DNA of 64,000 nt, taken from the NCBI GenBank assembly GCA_965202955.1, contig OZ241871.1, positions 868,001-932,000 of the forward strand, in the 5' to 3' direction. Source of the stretch: Bin5 sp034422415 (lineage in GTDB: Bacteria > Chloroflexota > Anaerolineae > Caldilineales > Caldilineaceae). Both the position numbers and the translations under genes were made by a program. Every line of letters starts with the position of its first letter. The stretch's first letter is position 1. Positions 17,204 to 27,548 of this stretch are shown one piece after another. The notes under the pieces were generated by a model, which saw only the letters and a list, made by a program, of their open reading frames with translations, made no database searches and had not been told where the DNA came from.

Positions 17204-18622
17204 TCAGCCGCTCAGATGGAAGACCGCCATCTTGGTCTCGGTCATCTCCTCAATGGCATACTTCGGGCCTTCCTTGCCCATACCGCTCTCCTTGACGCCG
17301 CCGTACGGCATCAGGTCGGCGCGCCACTGCGTGCCCCAGTTGATGTGCAGGTTGCCCGACTCGACCTCCTGCACGAACCTCATCGCCCAGTCGATATTCT
17401 GGGTGAAGATCGCCGCGCTCAGACCGTAGTTCGTGTCGTTGGCGAGCGCGATCGCCTCGTCAATGTCGCTCACACGGGTCACGCCCACCACCGGGCCGAA
17501 GACCTCGTCACAGGAGATCTTCATCTCCGGACTCACGTTCGACACGATCGTCGGCTGATACATCTGGCCGTTGCGTTCCCCGCCAAGGAGGAGCTCTGCG
17601 CCCCCGCTCACAGCCTCTTCAACCCACTGATCCACGCGCACCGCATCGTCCTCGCGGATCATCGGCCCCATCTTGGTCGATTCCTCCAGCGGGTTGCCGG
17701 TGTTGATGTTCTCGACAGTTGCCTTGAAAGCGTCGAGAAAATCGCCGTAAATCTTCTCGTGCGTTACCACACGCTGCGTGGAGATGCAGACCTGGCCGGC
17801 GTTCGAGTAACCGGACATTGCTGCCGCTGCTGCCACCCGCTCGGGGTCTGCGTCCGGCATGACGATGAGCGGCGCGTTCGAGCCGAGCTCCATCGTCACC
17901 CGCTTGAGTCCGGCAGTGCGGCAGATATGCTCGCCAATGTCGCGGCTGCCGGTGAAGGTGATCTTGCGCACGCGTGAATCGGCGCAGAGGGCGTCGCCAA
18001 TGGTCGCGCCGGAACCGGTGAGACACTGGAGCGCCTCCGGCGGCGTGCCGGCTTCGAGGAAGATCTCGACCAGCTTGAGCGCAGACAGAGGCGTGTCGGT
18101 CGCCGGCTTAAGGATGATGGCATTGCCCGCGGCCAGCGCCGGGCCAATCTTGTGGCAGACCAGATGAAGGGGAAAGTTGAAGGGGCTGATGCCGACGATG
18201 ACGCCGCACGGCACACGCACGGTGAAACCGAACTTGCCCGCGGCGCCGGGCGCGCCGTCGAGCGGCACAACCTCGCCGCCAAGACGCTTGGCCTCTTCCG
18301 CGGAGAGCGCAACAATCTCGACCGCTCGCGACGCTTCAATCCGGCCCTCGGCAATGATCTTGCCCTCTTCCAGGGTGATCGTACGGGCAAGGTCCTCGTT
18401 GCGTTCCAGCATCAGATCGGCGGCTCGGCGCAGAATCTCATAGCGTTCATAGCCGGTCAGCTTCGCCATCGCCTTGGCGCCGCGCTCGGCGGTTGCCAGC
18501 GCCAGCTCCACGTCCGCGGCATCCCCCTTAGGAATCGTGTCGACGACCGAGCCGTCAAACGGATGCAACACTTCGATCTTCTCGGACTTGTCGACCCATT
18601 GCCCGCCAATGTGCATTTTCAT
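17204..18622 (-). CDS. Aldehyde dehydrogenase family protein
   Basis: A 472-residue NAD(P)+-dependent dehydrogenase. Visible landmarks are ISPFNFPLHLVCHKIGPALA (substrate/NAD entry), FTGSRDIGEHICRTAG (cofactor loop), the general-base Glu in TMELGSNAPLIV and the nucleophile Cys in NAGQVCISTQRV. The C-terminus has the family motif YGGVKESGMGKEGPKYAIEE. The pattern is closest to lactaldehyde/succinate-semialdehyde type enzymes, but the substrate is not readable. It oxidises an aldehyde to an acid (or acyl-CoA) in the cytoplasm. Start ATG at 18622. Confidence 0.93.
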   Translation of the reverse strand: MKMHIGGQWVDKSEKIEVLHPFDGSVVDTIPKGDAADVELALATAERGAKAMAKLTGYERYEILRRAADLMLERNEDLARTITLEEGKIIAEGRIEASRAVEIVALSAEEAKRLGGEVVPLDGAPGAAGKFGFTVRVPCGVIVGISPFNFPLHLVCHKIGPALAAGNAIILKPATDTPLSALKLVEIFLEAGTPPEALQCLTGSGATIGDALCADSRVRKITFTGSRDIGEHICRTAGLKRVTMELGSNAPLIVMPDADPERVAAAAAMSGYSNAGQVCISTQRVVTHEKIYGDFLDAFKATVENINTGNPLEESTKMGPMIREDDAVRVDQWVEEAVSGGAELLLGGERNGQMYQPTIVSNVSPEMKISCDEVFGPVVGVTRVSDIDEAIALANDTNYGLSAAIFTQNIDWAMRFVQEVESGNLHINWGTQWRADLMPYGGVKESGMGKEGPKYAIEEMTETKMAVFHLSG

Positions 18623-18709
18623 CGAATCTATTCTCCTTGTGTTTGATAGAGATTCAGAAACGTTGCTTCGTTCAGCCCACGACGGCCCCGCCCTACTTGC
18701 GGACGTTTT

Positions 18710-19015
18710 TCACCTCAGTTGATCGCCCGGCACCCGATTCCACTCAAGCGGCTCCTCATCGCCGTCGTATGTGGGCACAAGCATCCGGATCAGTTTGCAC
18801 GCGTGCGGCGGCCAGCTTGCCGCACGCGTCTGAACCATGCTCAGATGGGCCTGGATGCGGGGCGGCGCGATGTCGAAATTCGGATGGTACCATAACGTGA
18901 TAACGGTGCGGCGTTCGTCCGACCGGTTTGCGTAGGAGCCGTGCAGCAGCCTGGAATCGCCGATAACCAGATCGCCGGCCCGCACGAATTGGGGAGAGAG
19001 TTGACCAGACTGCAA
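18710..19015 (-). pseudogene. C-terminal remnant of a phytanoyl-CoA dioxygenase gene
   Basis: About 100 residues carry the C-terminal half of a PhyH protein. The patch AGDLVIGDSRLLHGSYANRS holds the distal Fe-binding His, and the Arg-containing strand ERRTVITLWYHPNFDI follows. The N-terminal half with the HxD pair is absent in all three minus frames upstream, where the sequence instead becomes the leader of the FGGY kinase. The fragment ends normally at a stop after GDQLR. It is probably what is left of a gene cut by deletion or rearrangement at about 19010. A short functional protein is unlikely because the iron site would be incomplete. Confidence 0.7.
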
Positions 19016-19185
19016 AACCGAAATGCGCGACCGTCTCTATTGTAACAGAGAGAGTGGCGGCTTTCCACTCTGACACAGCGAAGTATGTATGGATTCAGTC
19101 GTCGTTTTACGGTACAATCAGTTCGCTCCTGCCGGGATGCATTTCGCAGGTCAATCCTCTCGTCACGCAATCCGGGGCCATTGCC

Positions 19186-20628
19186 ATGCTAATCGGACTC
19201 GACATCGGTACGACATCGCTGAGCGCCATCGCACTGGACCCGGCGACCGGCCGACAGATGGCCCACCGGACAGTTGCCAATCACGCCGGGTACTCTCCCG
19301 CACCCGGCCGTGTCGAGCTAGAACTTTCGCGGCTGTTCGAGCTGACGTTGCAATGCCTTCATGAACTGGTGGAACAGGCGGGCTTGACCCCCGCCACCGT
19401 GGAGGGCATCGGCGTAACCGGACAGCAGCACGGTGTCGCTCTGGTAGGTCCGGGGGCCGTGCCCGCGGCTCCCGCCATAACCTGGCAAGACCTGCGCGTA
19501 CAGCAGCCGCTGCCCGGCTCGGACTCACCGGTGCTGGCGCGGTTTGTCTCCGCGGCAGGGGGTCAAGATGCCTTCCACAACACCGGCTGTCTGCCCGCGG
19601 CCGGTTTTCTCGGCCCCAGCCTCTACTGGTTGAAACTGGCAGGAAGCCTTCCCAACCCTCCAGTAACCGCCTGTTTCATCCCCGATGCGGTTGTCTCTTT
19701 TCTGACCGGCGCGGCGGTCGTTTGCGAACCGACCCTCGCCGCCAGTTCCGGCATCTTCGACATCCGCGCCAACCGCTGGGACTCCAACTTGCTGCAGCGT
19801 CTGGAGTTGCCGGCACGACTCTTCCCGCCGGTCGGGCGAGCGGGTGATCTGGTGGGCGGTCTGCGTCGCGAAGTGGCGCAAGCAGTTGGACTGGCAGAGG
19901 GCACGGCGGTGACGGTTGCGCTGGGCGACAATCAGGCCAGCTTCATCGGTAGCGCGCGGGAGCCGGAGCGCAGTCTCGTGGTAAACGTGGGCACGGGCGG
20001 CCAGATCTCAGCGCGCACGAACAGCTTCCAATTCATCCCTGGACTGGAAAACCGCCCCTTCCCCGGCGGACATTTTCTGCTGATCGGAGGAGGTCTGTTC
20101 GGCGGCCGCTCCTACGCCTACTTGCAACGCTTCTTCCAGCAGGTTGGCGCGCAACTTCTCGACGCCGAAGCGCCAGCCGACCTGTACGAACGCATGACCG
20201 AACTTGCCGCATCGGTCCCCGCAGGCTGCGACGGGCTCCAATGCGAGCCCTTCTTCACCGGCAGCCGCACCGACCCGGCGCTGCGGGCCTCCTTCAGCGG
20301 CCTCTCACCCGACAATTTCACCCCCGCTCACTTCGCCCGCGCCCTGCTGGAAGGCATGGCCAACGGCTTTTCCGCCTTCTTTGAAGAGATGGGCCCGGTG
20401 GTGGGGAGGAGACCGCTGCTGGTGGGAGCCGGAAATGGCGTGCGCCGTAACCGGCTCCTCGCGCGGATCCTGGCGCGTCGCTTCGGGATGTCGCTGCTCA
20501 TCCCTAGCCACAGCGAAGAGGCCGCGGTCGGCGCGGCGCTTGCCGCCGCGGTCGGACTTGATATTTTCCCCGATCTGGATGCGGCCGCAGCTGCGCTGCT
20601 GGAGTACGCGGAAGCAGTCGACCCGTAG
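19186..20628 (+). CDS. FGGY-family carbohydrate kinase (possibly sedoheptulokinase-like)
   Basis: A 480-residue sugar kinase with the actin-like ATPase fold. Phosphate 1 motif is LIGLDIGTTSLSAIALDP at the N-terminus. The substrate region includes GVTGQQHGVAL and ITWQDLR, with GDNQASFIGS and VNVGTGGQIS in the second half and the adenosine region LLVGAGNGVRRN near the end. The combination GDNQAS plus LENRPFPGGHFLL recalls sedoheptulokinases more than xylulokinases, but this is from memory of the family and not tested. It would phosphorylate a ketose or polyol for the pentose-phosphate route. Start ATG at 19186 (GGGG upstream); a longer reading from 19054 adds 44 unsupported residues. Confidence 0.85.
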   Translation: MLIGLDIGTTSLSAIALDPATGRQMAHRTVANHAGYSPAPGRVELELSRLFELTLQCLHELVEQAGLTPATVEGIGVTGQQHGVALVGPGAVPAAPAITWQDLRVQQPLPGSDSPVLARFVSAAGGQDAFHNTGCLPAAGFLGPSLYWLKLAGSLPNPPVTACFIPDAVVSFLTGAAVVCEPTLAASSGIFDIRANRWDSNLLQRLELPARLFPPVGRAGDLVGGLRREVAQAVGLAEGTAVTVALGDNQASFIGSAREPERSLVVNVGTGGQISARTNSFQFIPGLENRPFPGGHFLLIGGGLFGGRSYAYLQRFFQQVGAQLLDAEAPADLYERMTELAASVPAGCDGLQCEPFFTGSRTDPALRASFSGLSPDNFTPAHFARALLEGMANGFSAFFEEMGPVVGRRPLLVGAGNGVRRNRLLARILARRFGMSLLIPSHSEEAAVGAALAAAVGLDIFPDLDAAAAALLEYAEAVDP

Positions 20629-20686
20629 TTGGTGGCGAACAGTGTCTCGCCGGGAAGGCTGAATGGACGGGCCGACCAGAACGGGG

Positions 20687-22018
<1,332 letters not shown>

Positions 22019-22035
22019 TGCTCCCCTCCCACCCT

Positions 22036-23139
22036 CTATTCCAAAACGATCATATCATTGCGGTGAAGCACTACCGGCCCGTAGTCGTAGCCCAGTTGGT
22101 CGCTGATCGCATGTGACTGACAGCCGCGAATTCGATTCAGGTCGTTGCTGCTGTAACGTGTGATGCCGCGCGCCAGGTCCGGCCCGTTCGTCTCGCGCAC
22201 AAATACGGCGTCACCCCTCTCAAATTCGCCTTCCACAGCAGTGATTCCAACCGGCAGCAAGCTGTTCCCATCGCGGCGCAATGCCCTGGCCGCGCCGGCG
22301 TCCACCATTAGGCGGCCCGACGGCGCGGGACCGGCCAGGATCCAACGCTTGCGGTTTTCCAACGGCGTCTCCTGCGCGGGAAAGCGTGTGCCGACCTGCT
22401 CTCCAGCCACGGCCCGGAGGATCACGTCTGACGCACTCCCCGCGGCGATGACAACGTCGGTCCCGGCACGGCGCGCAATATCGGCCGCCTCCAGCTTTGT
22501 ACTCATGCCGCCGATCCCCAGGCCAGATTGACTGCTGCCGGCCAGGGCGCGCAGAGTATCGTCGATCTCCTGGACTTCCGGGATCAGCCGCGCGTTAGGA
22601 TCGGTGCGCGGATCAGCAGTGAACAGCCCCTGTTGGTCCGTCAACATCAACAGCAGATCGGCGTCGGTCAACACGGCCACCAGCGCAGAAAGATTGTCGT
22701 TGTCGCCGACCTTGATCTCCTCGACGGCCACGGCGTCATTTTCGTTGACGACCGGTACGATCCGGTGTTTGATCAGGTCGTTGAATGTGTCGCGTGCGTT
22801 CAGGAAGCGTTGACGGTTCTCGGTGTCCGCCCTGGTCAGCAAAATCTGACCGACGAGAATGCCGTATATTTCAAAGAAGCGCCCCCACAGGAGCATGAGC
22901 CTGCTTTGGCCCACTGCAGCAAGCATCTGCCGGCTGGAAAGACTGGAAGGCAGAGCGGGAAAGTCCAGAAGCGCGCGGCCGGCAGCCTGTGCGCCCGAAG
23001 TGCAGACGATCAACTCCTTATCCTGGTGATGGAGCGAGGCGATCTGACGCGTCAACTCGACCATCTGCGGCTGATTCAGGAAGCGCGTGCCTTTGGTCAG
23101 AACACCGGTCCCCAGCTTGACGACGACTTTGCGGTACAT
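22036..23139 (-). CDS. proB: Glutamate 5-kinase with PUA domain
   Basis: A 367-residue protein of normal ProB length. The amino-acid kinase domain starts VVVKLGTGVLTKG and includes VPVVNENDAVAVEEI, GDNDNLSALVA and a GIGGMSTKLEAADIA loop. A C-terminal PUA domain follows from about residue 275 (GRLMVDAGAARAL). It phosphorylates glutamate in the first step of proline synthesis and is usually feedback-inhibited by proline. I set the start at ATG 23139, with GGAAGG five bases upstream, instead of the longer frame from 23265, which would run through the promoter. Confidence 0.96.
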   Translation of the reverse strand: MYRKVVVKLGTGVLTKGTRFLNQPQMVELTRQIASLHHQDKELIVCTSGAQAAGRALLDFPALPSSLSSRQMLAAVGQSRLMLLWGRFFEIYGILVGQILLTRADTENRQRFLNARDTFNDLIKHRIVPVVNENDAVAVEEIKVGDNDNLSALVAVLTDADLLLMLTDQQGLFTADPRTDPNARLIPEVQEIDDTLRALAGSSQSGLGIGGMSTKLEAADIARRAGTDVVIAAGSASDVILRAVAGEQVGTRFPAQETPLENRKRWILAGPAPSGRLMVDAGAARALRRDGNSLLPVGITAVEGEFERGDAVFVRETNGPDLARGITRYSSNDLNRIRGCQSHAISDQLGYDYGPVVLHRNDMIVLE

Positions 23140-23231
23140 CGATGCCTTCCCATCGAAAGCGGTCTCCCGCGCCGTTTCGCACAGGAGGAGTACGGCGTGA
23201 CGGGGCAAAATGCTCAGGTCGGTTCGCCAAC

Positions 23232-23261
23232 AGTATAATGCAGCGGCAAGCGTTTCGGCAA
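23232..23261 (-). promoter_or_regulatory. Promoter of the proBA operon
   Basis: On the minus strand TTGCCG (23256-23261) and TATACT (23232-23237) are 18 bp apart, about 93 bp upstream of the proB ATG at 23139. Confidence 0.5.
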
Positions 23262-23368
23262 TCATTTCGCGGTAAGTTTGTCAGTCAAGCCGGGGGGAGC
23301 CGGACGGCGAAAATGACGCCCCGCCCTGGCAGCCCGCGCGCACCTCCTTCCCAGGAATATACCCGTTT

Positions 23369-23396
23369 TTGTTGAGGTTTTTCCCTGTGCTAAGAT
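23369..23396 (+). promoter_or_regulatory. Weak candidate promoter for the 1069-residue protein
   Basis: TTGTTG (23369-23374) and TAAGAT (23391-23396) are 16 bp apart. If used, it gives a leader of about 280 nt before the ATG at 23682, containing the hairpins listed next. Confidence 0.3.
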
Positions 23397-23451
23397 GGTC
23401 AGATAACCTAGTGCGCCAGGCAGGAGGTCTGGCCGGAGACTGACCTTGAAA

Positions 23452-23475
23452 GACCGTTCTTTGAACGGTCCTTTT
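23452..23475 (+). terminator. Hairpin with T-tract inside the long leader
   Basis: GACCGTTC (23452-23459) and GAACGGTC (23463-23470) form an 8-bp perfect stem with a 3-nt loop, followed by CTTTT. It has the form of a short intrinsic terminator. Because it lies about 210 nt before the next start codon on the same strand and no gene ends in front of it, it could act as an attenuator. Confidence 0.45.
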
Positions 23476-23511
23476 GGCCAAATGCTCCATTTTGCCCATG
23501 CCAGGAGTTTG

Positions 23512-23660
23512 GATGGTTGGCAACCGGCGCATCGGGGCAGTTTCTTCGGATGCAAACGAAGGCCGGCGTGCGCCGGAAATTGGCAGGTGGTCTGCCGCTG
23601 CCGATAGGAACGCACCCGGACGTAGGATTCGCATCCAATCCGCCCCTGCTCGCAAGGGGC
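23512..23660 (+). promoter_or_regulatory. Hairpin-rich 5' leader, no known riboswitch class recognised
   Basis: Between the attenuator-like hairpin and the ATG at 23682 there are at least four short perfect stems: GGTT/AACC (23515-23518 with 23522-23525), CTTCG/CGAAG (23544-23548 with 23557-23561), CCGGCG/CGCCGG (23563-23568 with 23571-23576; the 2-nt loop means the inner pair must open), and GCCCCT/AGGGGC (23642-23647 with 23655-23660). The last ends 7 nt before the GGAGG ribosome site (23668-23672). I compared it by eye with c-di-GMP, c-di-AMP, TPP, cobalamin and ZTP motifs and found no match. Confidence 0.35.
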
Positions 23661-23681
23661 TCGGAATGGAGGTTTTCATAA

Positions 23682-26600
23682 ATGCGACGCTCTTCTTACG
23701 ACTATGATGAGCCGCGCCGGCGCGGAGGTTCCGGGATGAGGAAAATCTTAGGCGCCCTTCTGTCGCTCGTTCTGCCTGCCCTGATCATCATCGCGCTGCT
23801 ATTGCCGCCGATCAGCCTGATTGATCGCATCCAGTACCTCTCCTATACGACAATCGACCGGAACGGTGGCTCGCTGATGGACCCGGACGGCACGACGATC
23901 GTATTTCCTCCGGAAAAGGTGATGGAGTCCTTTCGGGTCAATCTCGTAAGCATCCCGCGCATGGAGTTTCTGGACGGCAACGCGGGGCAGGCTTGGGTAA
24001 CTGCCCGAGACGCCCTGTCCAATTCAGGCCTGGAAGCCAGGAGCCCGATCTATGAGGTGGCGGTGCGCGGCGGGAGGGTAGACCAGAGCATCGTGCAGAT
24101 CCCGATACCCAATGACAGCCAGCCTTACGAAACGCTGGAACTGTACAGCTGGGACGGAGACAGCTGGGAGTTCGTGCCCAGTTCGGTCCTGTCGATGGAT
24201 GATCGCATCGAAGCCCGCATTTCCGGGTGGCCGCCGTCGAATTTCGTCGTGATGCAGACCAGCGCGCCGCCGCCGCGCGTAGGGACAAACATTGGCGTCG
24301 GCGAGCAGGTTCCGGCCACGCTGGCCAATGCAGGCATTACTTCGCTTGCCATCGCCGGTTTCTATCTGCGCGGAGACGGCGCCCTGGAAATTGAACGCCC
24401 AAACCCTCCGGTCGGAAACTATGCTGTTGTGCCGGTCCTGCGCAACTGGCGGGGCATGGAGCCGCCGCGCAGCGACCTGCTACACAACATGCTGGTTGAA
24501 CCGGGCCAGATGCGGAACCAGCTCGACGCGGTGACGAATCTGCTGCTCCAGTACAGCTACCCAGGCGTGATTGTCGACTACCGCGGCATGGATGCTGCAA
24601 TGGCCGGCGAAGCGGAGTTCAGCCATTTCATCGGGCGTCTGGCCGAACGGCTGCACGCGCCGGATGTGAACCGCTGGCTGGCAGTACGCGTGGAGTCGCC
24701 GCACCAGGTATCTCCGGTTGCCTGGAATACGCGCGGCTACGACTGGCAGGCGCTGGGCAGAACCGCTGACCGCGTGCTGATCCCGGGCCCGGCGGACCCG
24801 GCTGCCTATCAGCTGGGCGGCGCGATTGGCTCGCTGCTTGCCTTTGCGACCGACCAGATCGACCGCCGCAAAGTACAGTTGGAGCTGCCGGGCATTTCGG
24901 TCGAGCGCAGCGGAGGCCAGGTGTGGCTGAAGGGCTTCCGACAGGTGCTCCAGCCTCTTGTCGCTCAGATCCGCCTGGGCGGAGAGGACGGCGTAATCCA
25001 GCCCGGTCAACCGGTTCAGCTTTCGGTCGAAAACCCCCGCATCTCCCGTCCATTGGCCTATGACGGCGCAATCGGCGCCTATATGTACAGCTACATCGAC
25101 GACCAGCAGATGGAGCGCACCGTTACGATCGAGAACAGCAGCAGCTTTGCCCACAAACTGACCCTGCTCGACCTGTACAGTGTCACCCAGGTGATGGTGC
25201 GCGACGCCGATAGTGGGGACGTTGACCCGGACCTGTGGGAGGTCGCGCGCCAGTTCCAGACCGGGGGCAACGTCGACCCCAGCCCCACGCAGCTGGAGGT
25301 CGCCTATACGATATTCCGTCCCGATGGAACGGTACTCGAGCAGGTCGCCTATCCGATCGACAGTCCGGTCCACACCTTCCAGGCACCGGCCGGCGACGGT
25401 GACGTGCGCGTCGAGGCCCAGGTGGTGCAGGTCTCCCCCCTGGGGAACCGCCAGCTGGCCAGCCCGGGCAACGTGGTGGCCATGCCGATGGCGACAGCGA
25501 CCCCGGTCGCAACCGCCACACCCGTACCGACGCCGACGCCCGAAGTCGCGACGCTGGCAAGCACGCAGATCGTCAACGTGCGCCAAGGGCCGGGCACCAA
25601 CTATCCACGCACCGGGCAACTCAAAGCCGGTCAGCCGTACCTCATATTCGGCAAGAACCAGGCGGGAGATTGGTGGCAGATCGACATCGGCAACGGCAAT
25701 AAGGGTTGGGTGCTTGGCCGGCTGGTTTCGGCAGCCGGCTCGCTGGACCAGGTCGCCGTGATCACCGACATTCCTGATCCACCGGCTGCCCCCGCGGTGG
25801 CCGCCGCGCCCGCCCCGGCCGGCGGGGGCAGTTTCGGTTACGGCGTCCAGGCCCACATGGTGCATAACGGCCAAGAAACCAGAGTGATGCAGAAAACCCA
25901 GGAGTTGGGCTTCGGATGGGTGAAACAGCAGATCGAGTGGAAAGTCTTCGAACACAGCCAAGGCCAGTACGATTGGGGCTCGATGCAGGGCATTATCGAC
26001 GCCGCCAATAATCACGGAATCAGTCTGCTGTTCAGCGTCGTCAATTCCCCACCCTGGGCACGCGAGGCGAATTTCGAACCCAACGCGGGCGGCCCGCCGG
26101 CGGATCCGAACACGTTTGCAAAATTTCTGGGGGCGATGGCGGGCAGGTATTGCGGAACTTCCTTGAAGGCCATCGAGGTATGGAACGAACAGAACCTGCA
26201 CTACGAATGGGGTAACCTGCCCTTGGATCCGGCCAAGTACGTAGAGCTCCTGAAACCGGCCTACGCATCGATCAAAGCAGCGTGCCCGTCGATGCTGGTG
26301 ATCAGCGGCGCGCTGACGCCGGCTGCCAGCAACGGCGCGCCACAGAGTAGAGGCGGCACTGCGGCGATGGACGACTTCGAGTACCTGGAAAGGATGTTCC
26401 AGGCCGGACTAAACAACTATATGGACGGTATCGGCGCACATCCCAGCGGGTATAACGTGCCGCCCCAATACACATGGCAGCAGGGATGTGAGGCGATTCA
26501 GAGGCATGGCAACAGCGGCTTCAACGGCGCCTGCGACAGCCCCCACCACTCTTGGAGCTTCCGCAGCACGATGGAGGGCTATCGCAACATCGCAATCAAG

Positions 26601-26891
26601 TACGGCGCGGGCAACAAACTGATCTGGCCGACCGAGTTTGGCTGGGCGGCGGGCGGCGCGTTCGACCCGCGTTACGGGTACGCCAACGACAACGACTACA
26701 ATGAACAGGCTGCCTGGACGGTCGAGGCCTACCGGATGATGAAACAGTGGGGTTGGGTCGGCCCGGCCATCCTGTGGAATCTGAATTTCCGCGTCGTGGC
26801 CAACGGCACGGAAAAGGCGCAGTGGGGGATCGTGGATCCGAACTGGGGCAATCTGCCGGTCTTCAATGCGCTGCGGGATATGCCGAAGTAG
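23682..26891 (+). CDS. Membrane-anchored protein with SH3b module and C-terminal glycoside hydrolase-like domain
   Basis: A 1069-residue protein. An Arg/Tyr-rich head (residues 1-18) and one membrane helix (about 20-45, ALLSLVLPALIIIALLLPP) anchor it with the bulk outside. Residues 46-600 are beta-rich with no family I can name. A Pro/Thr linker and a bacterial SH3 domain (about 624-690, IVNVRQGPGTNYPRTGQLK, WWQIDIGNGNKGWVLG) follow. From about 716 to the end is a TIM-barrel glycosidase-like domain (GH39/GH5-like clan A). It has EVWNEQN with Glu836 as likely acid/base and WPTEFGWAAGG with Glu985 as likely nucleophile. The layout suggests action on cell-surface or external glycans. GGAGG lies 9 nt before the ATG. 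A paralogous domain occurs in the protein at 40367-41560. Confidence 0.82.
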   Translation: MRRSSYDYDEPRRRGGSGMRKILGALLSLVLPALIIIALLLPPISLIDRIQYLSYTTIDRNGGSLMDPDGTTIVFPPEKVMESFRVNLVSIPRMEFLDGNAGQAWVTARDALSNSGLEARSPIYEVAVRGGRVDQSIVQIPIPNDSQPYETLELYSWDGDSWEFVPSSVLSMDDRIEARISGWPPSNFVVMQTSAPPPRVGTNIGVGEQVPATLANAGITSLAIAGFYLRGDGALEIERPNPPVGNYAVVPVLRNWRGMEPPRSDLLHNMLVEPGQMRNQLDAVTNLLLQYSYPGVIVDYRGMDAAMAGEAEFSHFIGRLAERLHAPDVNRWLAVRVESPHQVSPVAWNTRGYDWQALGRTADRVLIPGPADPAAYQLGGAIGSLLAFATDQIDRRKVQLELPGISVERSGGQVWLKGFRQVLQPLVAQIRLGGEDGVIQPGQPVQLSVENPRISRPLAYDGAIGAYMYSYIDDQQMERTVTIENSSSFAHKLTLLDLYSVTQVMVRDADSGDVDPDLWEVARQFQTGGNVDPSPTQLEVAYTIFRPDGTVLEQVAYPIDSPVHTFQAPAGDGDVRVEAQVVQVSPLGNRQLASPGNVVAMPMATATPVATATPVPTPTPEVATLASTQIVNVRQGPGTNYPRTGQLKAGQPYLIFGKNQAGDWWQIDIGNGNKGWVLGRLVSAAGSLDQVAVITDIPDPPAAPAVAAAPAPAGGGSFGYGVQAHMVHNGQETRVMQKTQELGFGWVKQQIEWKVFEHSQGQYDWGSMQGIIDAANNHGISLLFSVVNSPPWAREANFEPNAGGPPADPNTFAKFLGAMAGRYCGTSLKAIEVWNEQNLHYEWGNLPLDPAKYVELLKPAYASIKAACPSMLVISGALTPAASNGAPQSRGGTAAMDDFEYLERMFQAGLNNYMDGIGAHPSGYNVPPQYTWQQGCEAIQRHGNSGFNGACDSPHHSWSFRSTMEGYRNIAIKYGAGNKLIWPTEFGWAAGGAFDPRYGYANDNDYNEQAAWTVEAYRMMKQWGWVGPAILWNLNFRVVANGTEKAQWGIVDPNWGNLPVFNALRDMPK

Positions 26892-26966
26892 GGGGAATTG
26901 CACGCGGTGTCGCCCCGCATTGGCGTAAGAGCATTGCCGACGCGTAAAAGGGGGAATTCAAGGACT

Positions 26967-27194
26967 ATGATTCGAACATTTGCGGAGAAAGCCGCTTACA
27001 GGCTGCTTCTGTTCTCCCTGCCGGAACTGAAGCGTTGCGTGGATGAGTTAGTGGCGGAAGCCGGGCACACGAGAGGGTTCTATTTGCGTGAGATCATTCA
27101 GCGCGGGGCAGAGGACACGGAGGACTACTGGTTGGCCGTTGCGTCAGGCGATCGCGTACGAAACGGGGAGGAAAGAGTCTACACCGACGGCTGA
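26967..27194 (+). CDS. RelB-like antitoxin, orphan
   Basis: A 75-residue protein. Residues 20-50 (LPELKRCVDELVAEAGHTR then GFYLREIIQRG) and the tail (EDTEDYWLAVASGDRVRNG) match the ribbon-helix-helix RelB/DinJ type, where the strand binds DNA and the tail wraps the toxin. The start ATG at 26967 follows GGGGGAATTCAAGGACT; a longer frame from 26898 is not supported. The N-terminal strand looks altered (AYRLLLFSLPE instead of a clean alternating strand), so DNA binding may be weakened. No RelE-type toxin follows: the next 100 bases encode only a 31-residue unrelated ORF. It therefore appears to be an orphan or decaying antitoxin. Confidence 0.6.
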   Translation: MIRTFAEKAAYRLLLFSLPELKRCVDELVAEAGHTRGFYLREIIQRGAEDTEDYWLAVASGDRVRNGEERVYTDG

Positions 27195-27311
27195 AATGAG
27201 GGAGCAGCTTGAGTTGGACGGATCACATATATACAGAGACAATGAGCCGGCAACTTTGCGTTCACAATTGAACTCTCACACAGTATTCTAGTCAGAGTCA
27301 AAGCAAGAGAA

Positions 27312-27476
27312 TCACTTCAAAACGAAAGGGGACATAGACTCAGGGCTAAAGTCAAGTGAGTACTCCCCGTTCACTTTCCGGAAGGAGATGTCGGTTCGAC
27401 CATATCGCTCCAAATCCTCCCTGGTAACTGGATCCTCCAAATCAACTCCCAACCTCCCCCGCAGATATTCGTTCAA
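27312..27476 (-). pseudogene. Possible remnant of an unidentified gene
   Basis: A 54-residue reading frame with protein-like composition (GVDLEDPVTREDLERYGRTD, then SFRKVNGEYSLDFSPES) is open from a TTG at 27476; a TAA lies just before it. No ATG is available and the family is not recognised. It looks like the C-terminal tail of a lost gene. It shares the stretch 27195-27548 with no other feature I can support. Confidence 0.3.
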
Positions 27477-27548
27477 GAGTTACAAATCCTGGAGCACCTG
27501 AATTTTTCTTTACTCTTTTTGGAGTCTGCGGGGCGAAGTCATGTAACA

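Noticed and set aside
23512..23681. Known riboswitch (c-di-GMP, c-di-AMP, TPP, cobalamin, ZTP) in the leader of the 1069-residue protein
   Set aside because: The conserved cores of these classes could not be found by eye; only simple hairpins are supported.
24480..26201. A 573-codon minus-strand open frame inside the 1069-residue protein gene
   Set aside because: The plus strand has SH3b and glycosidase motifs; the antisense translation has none.
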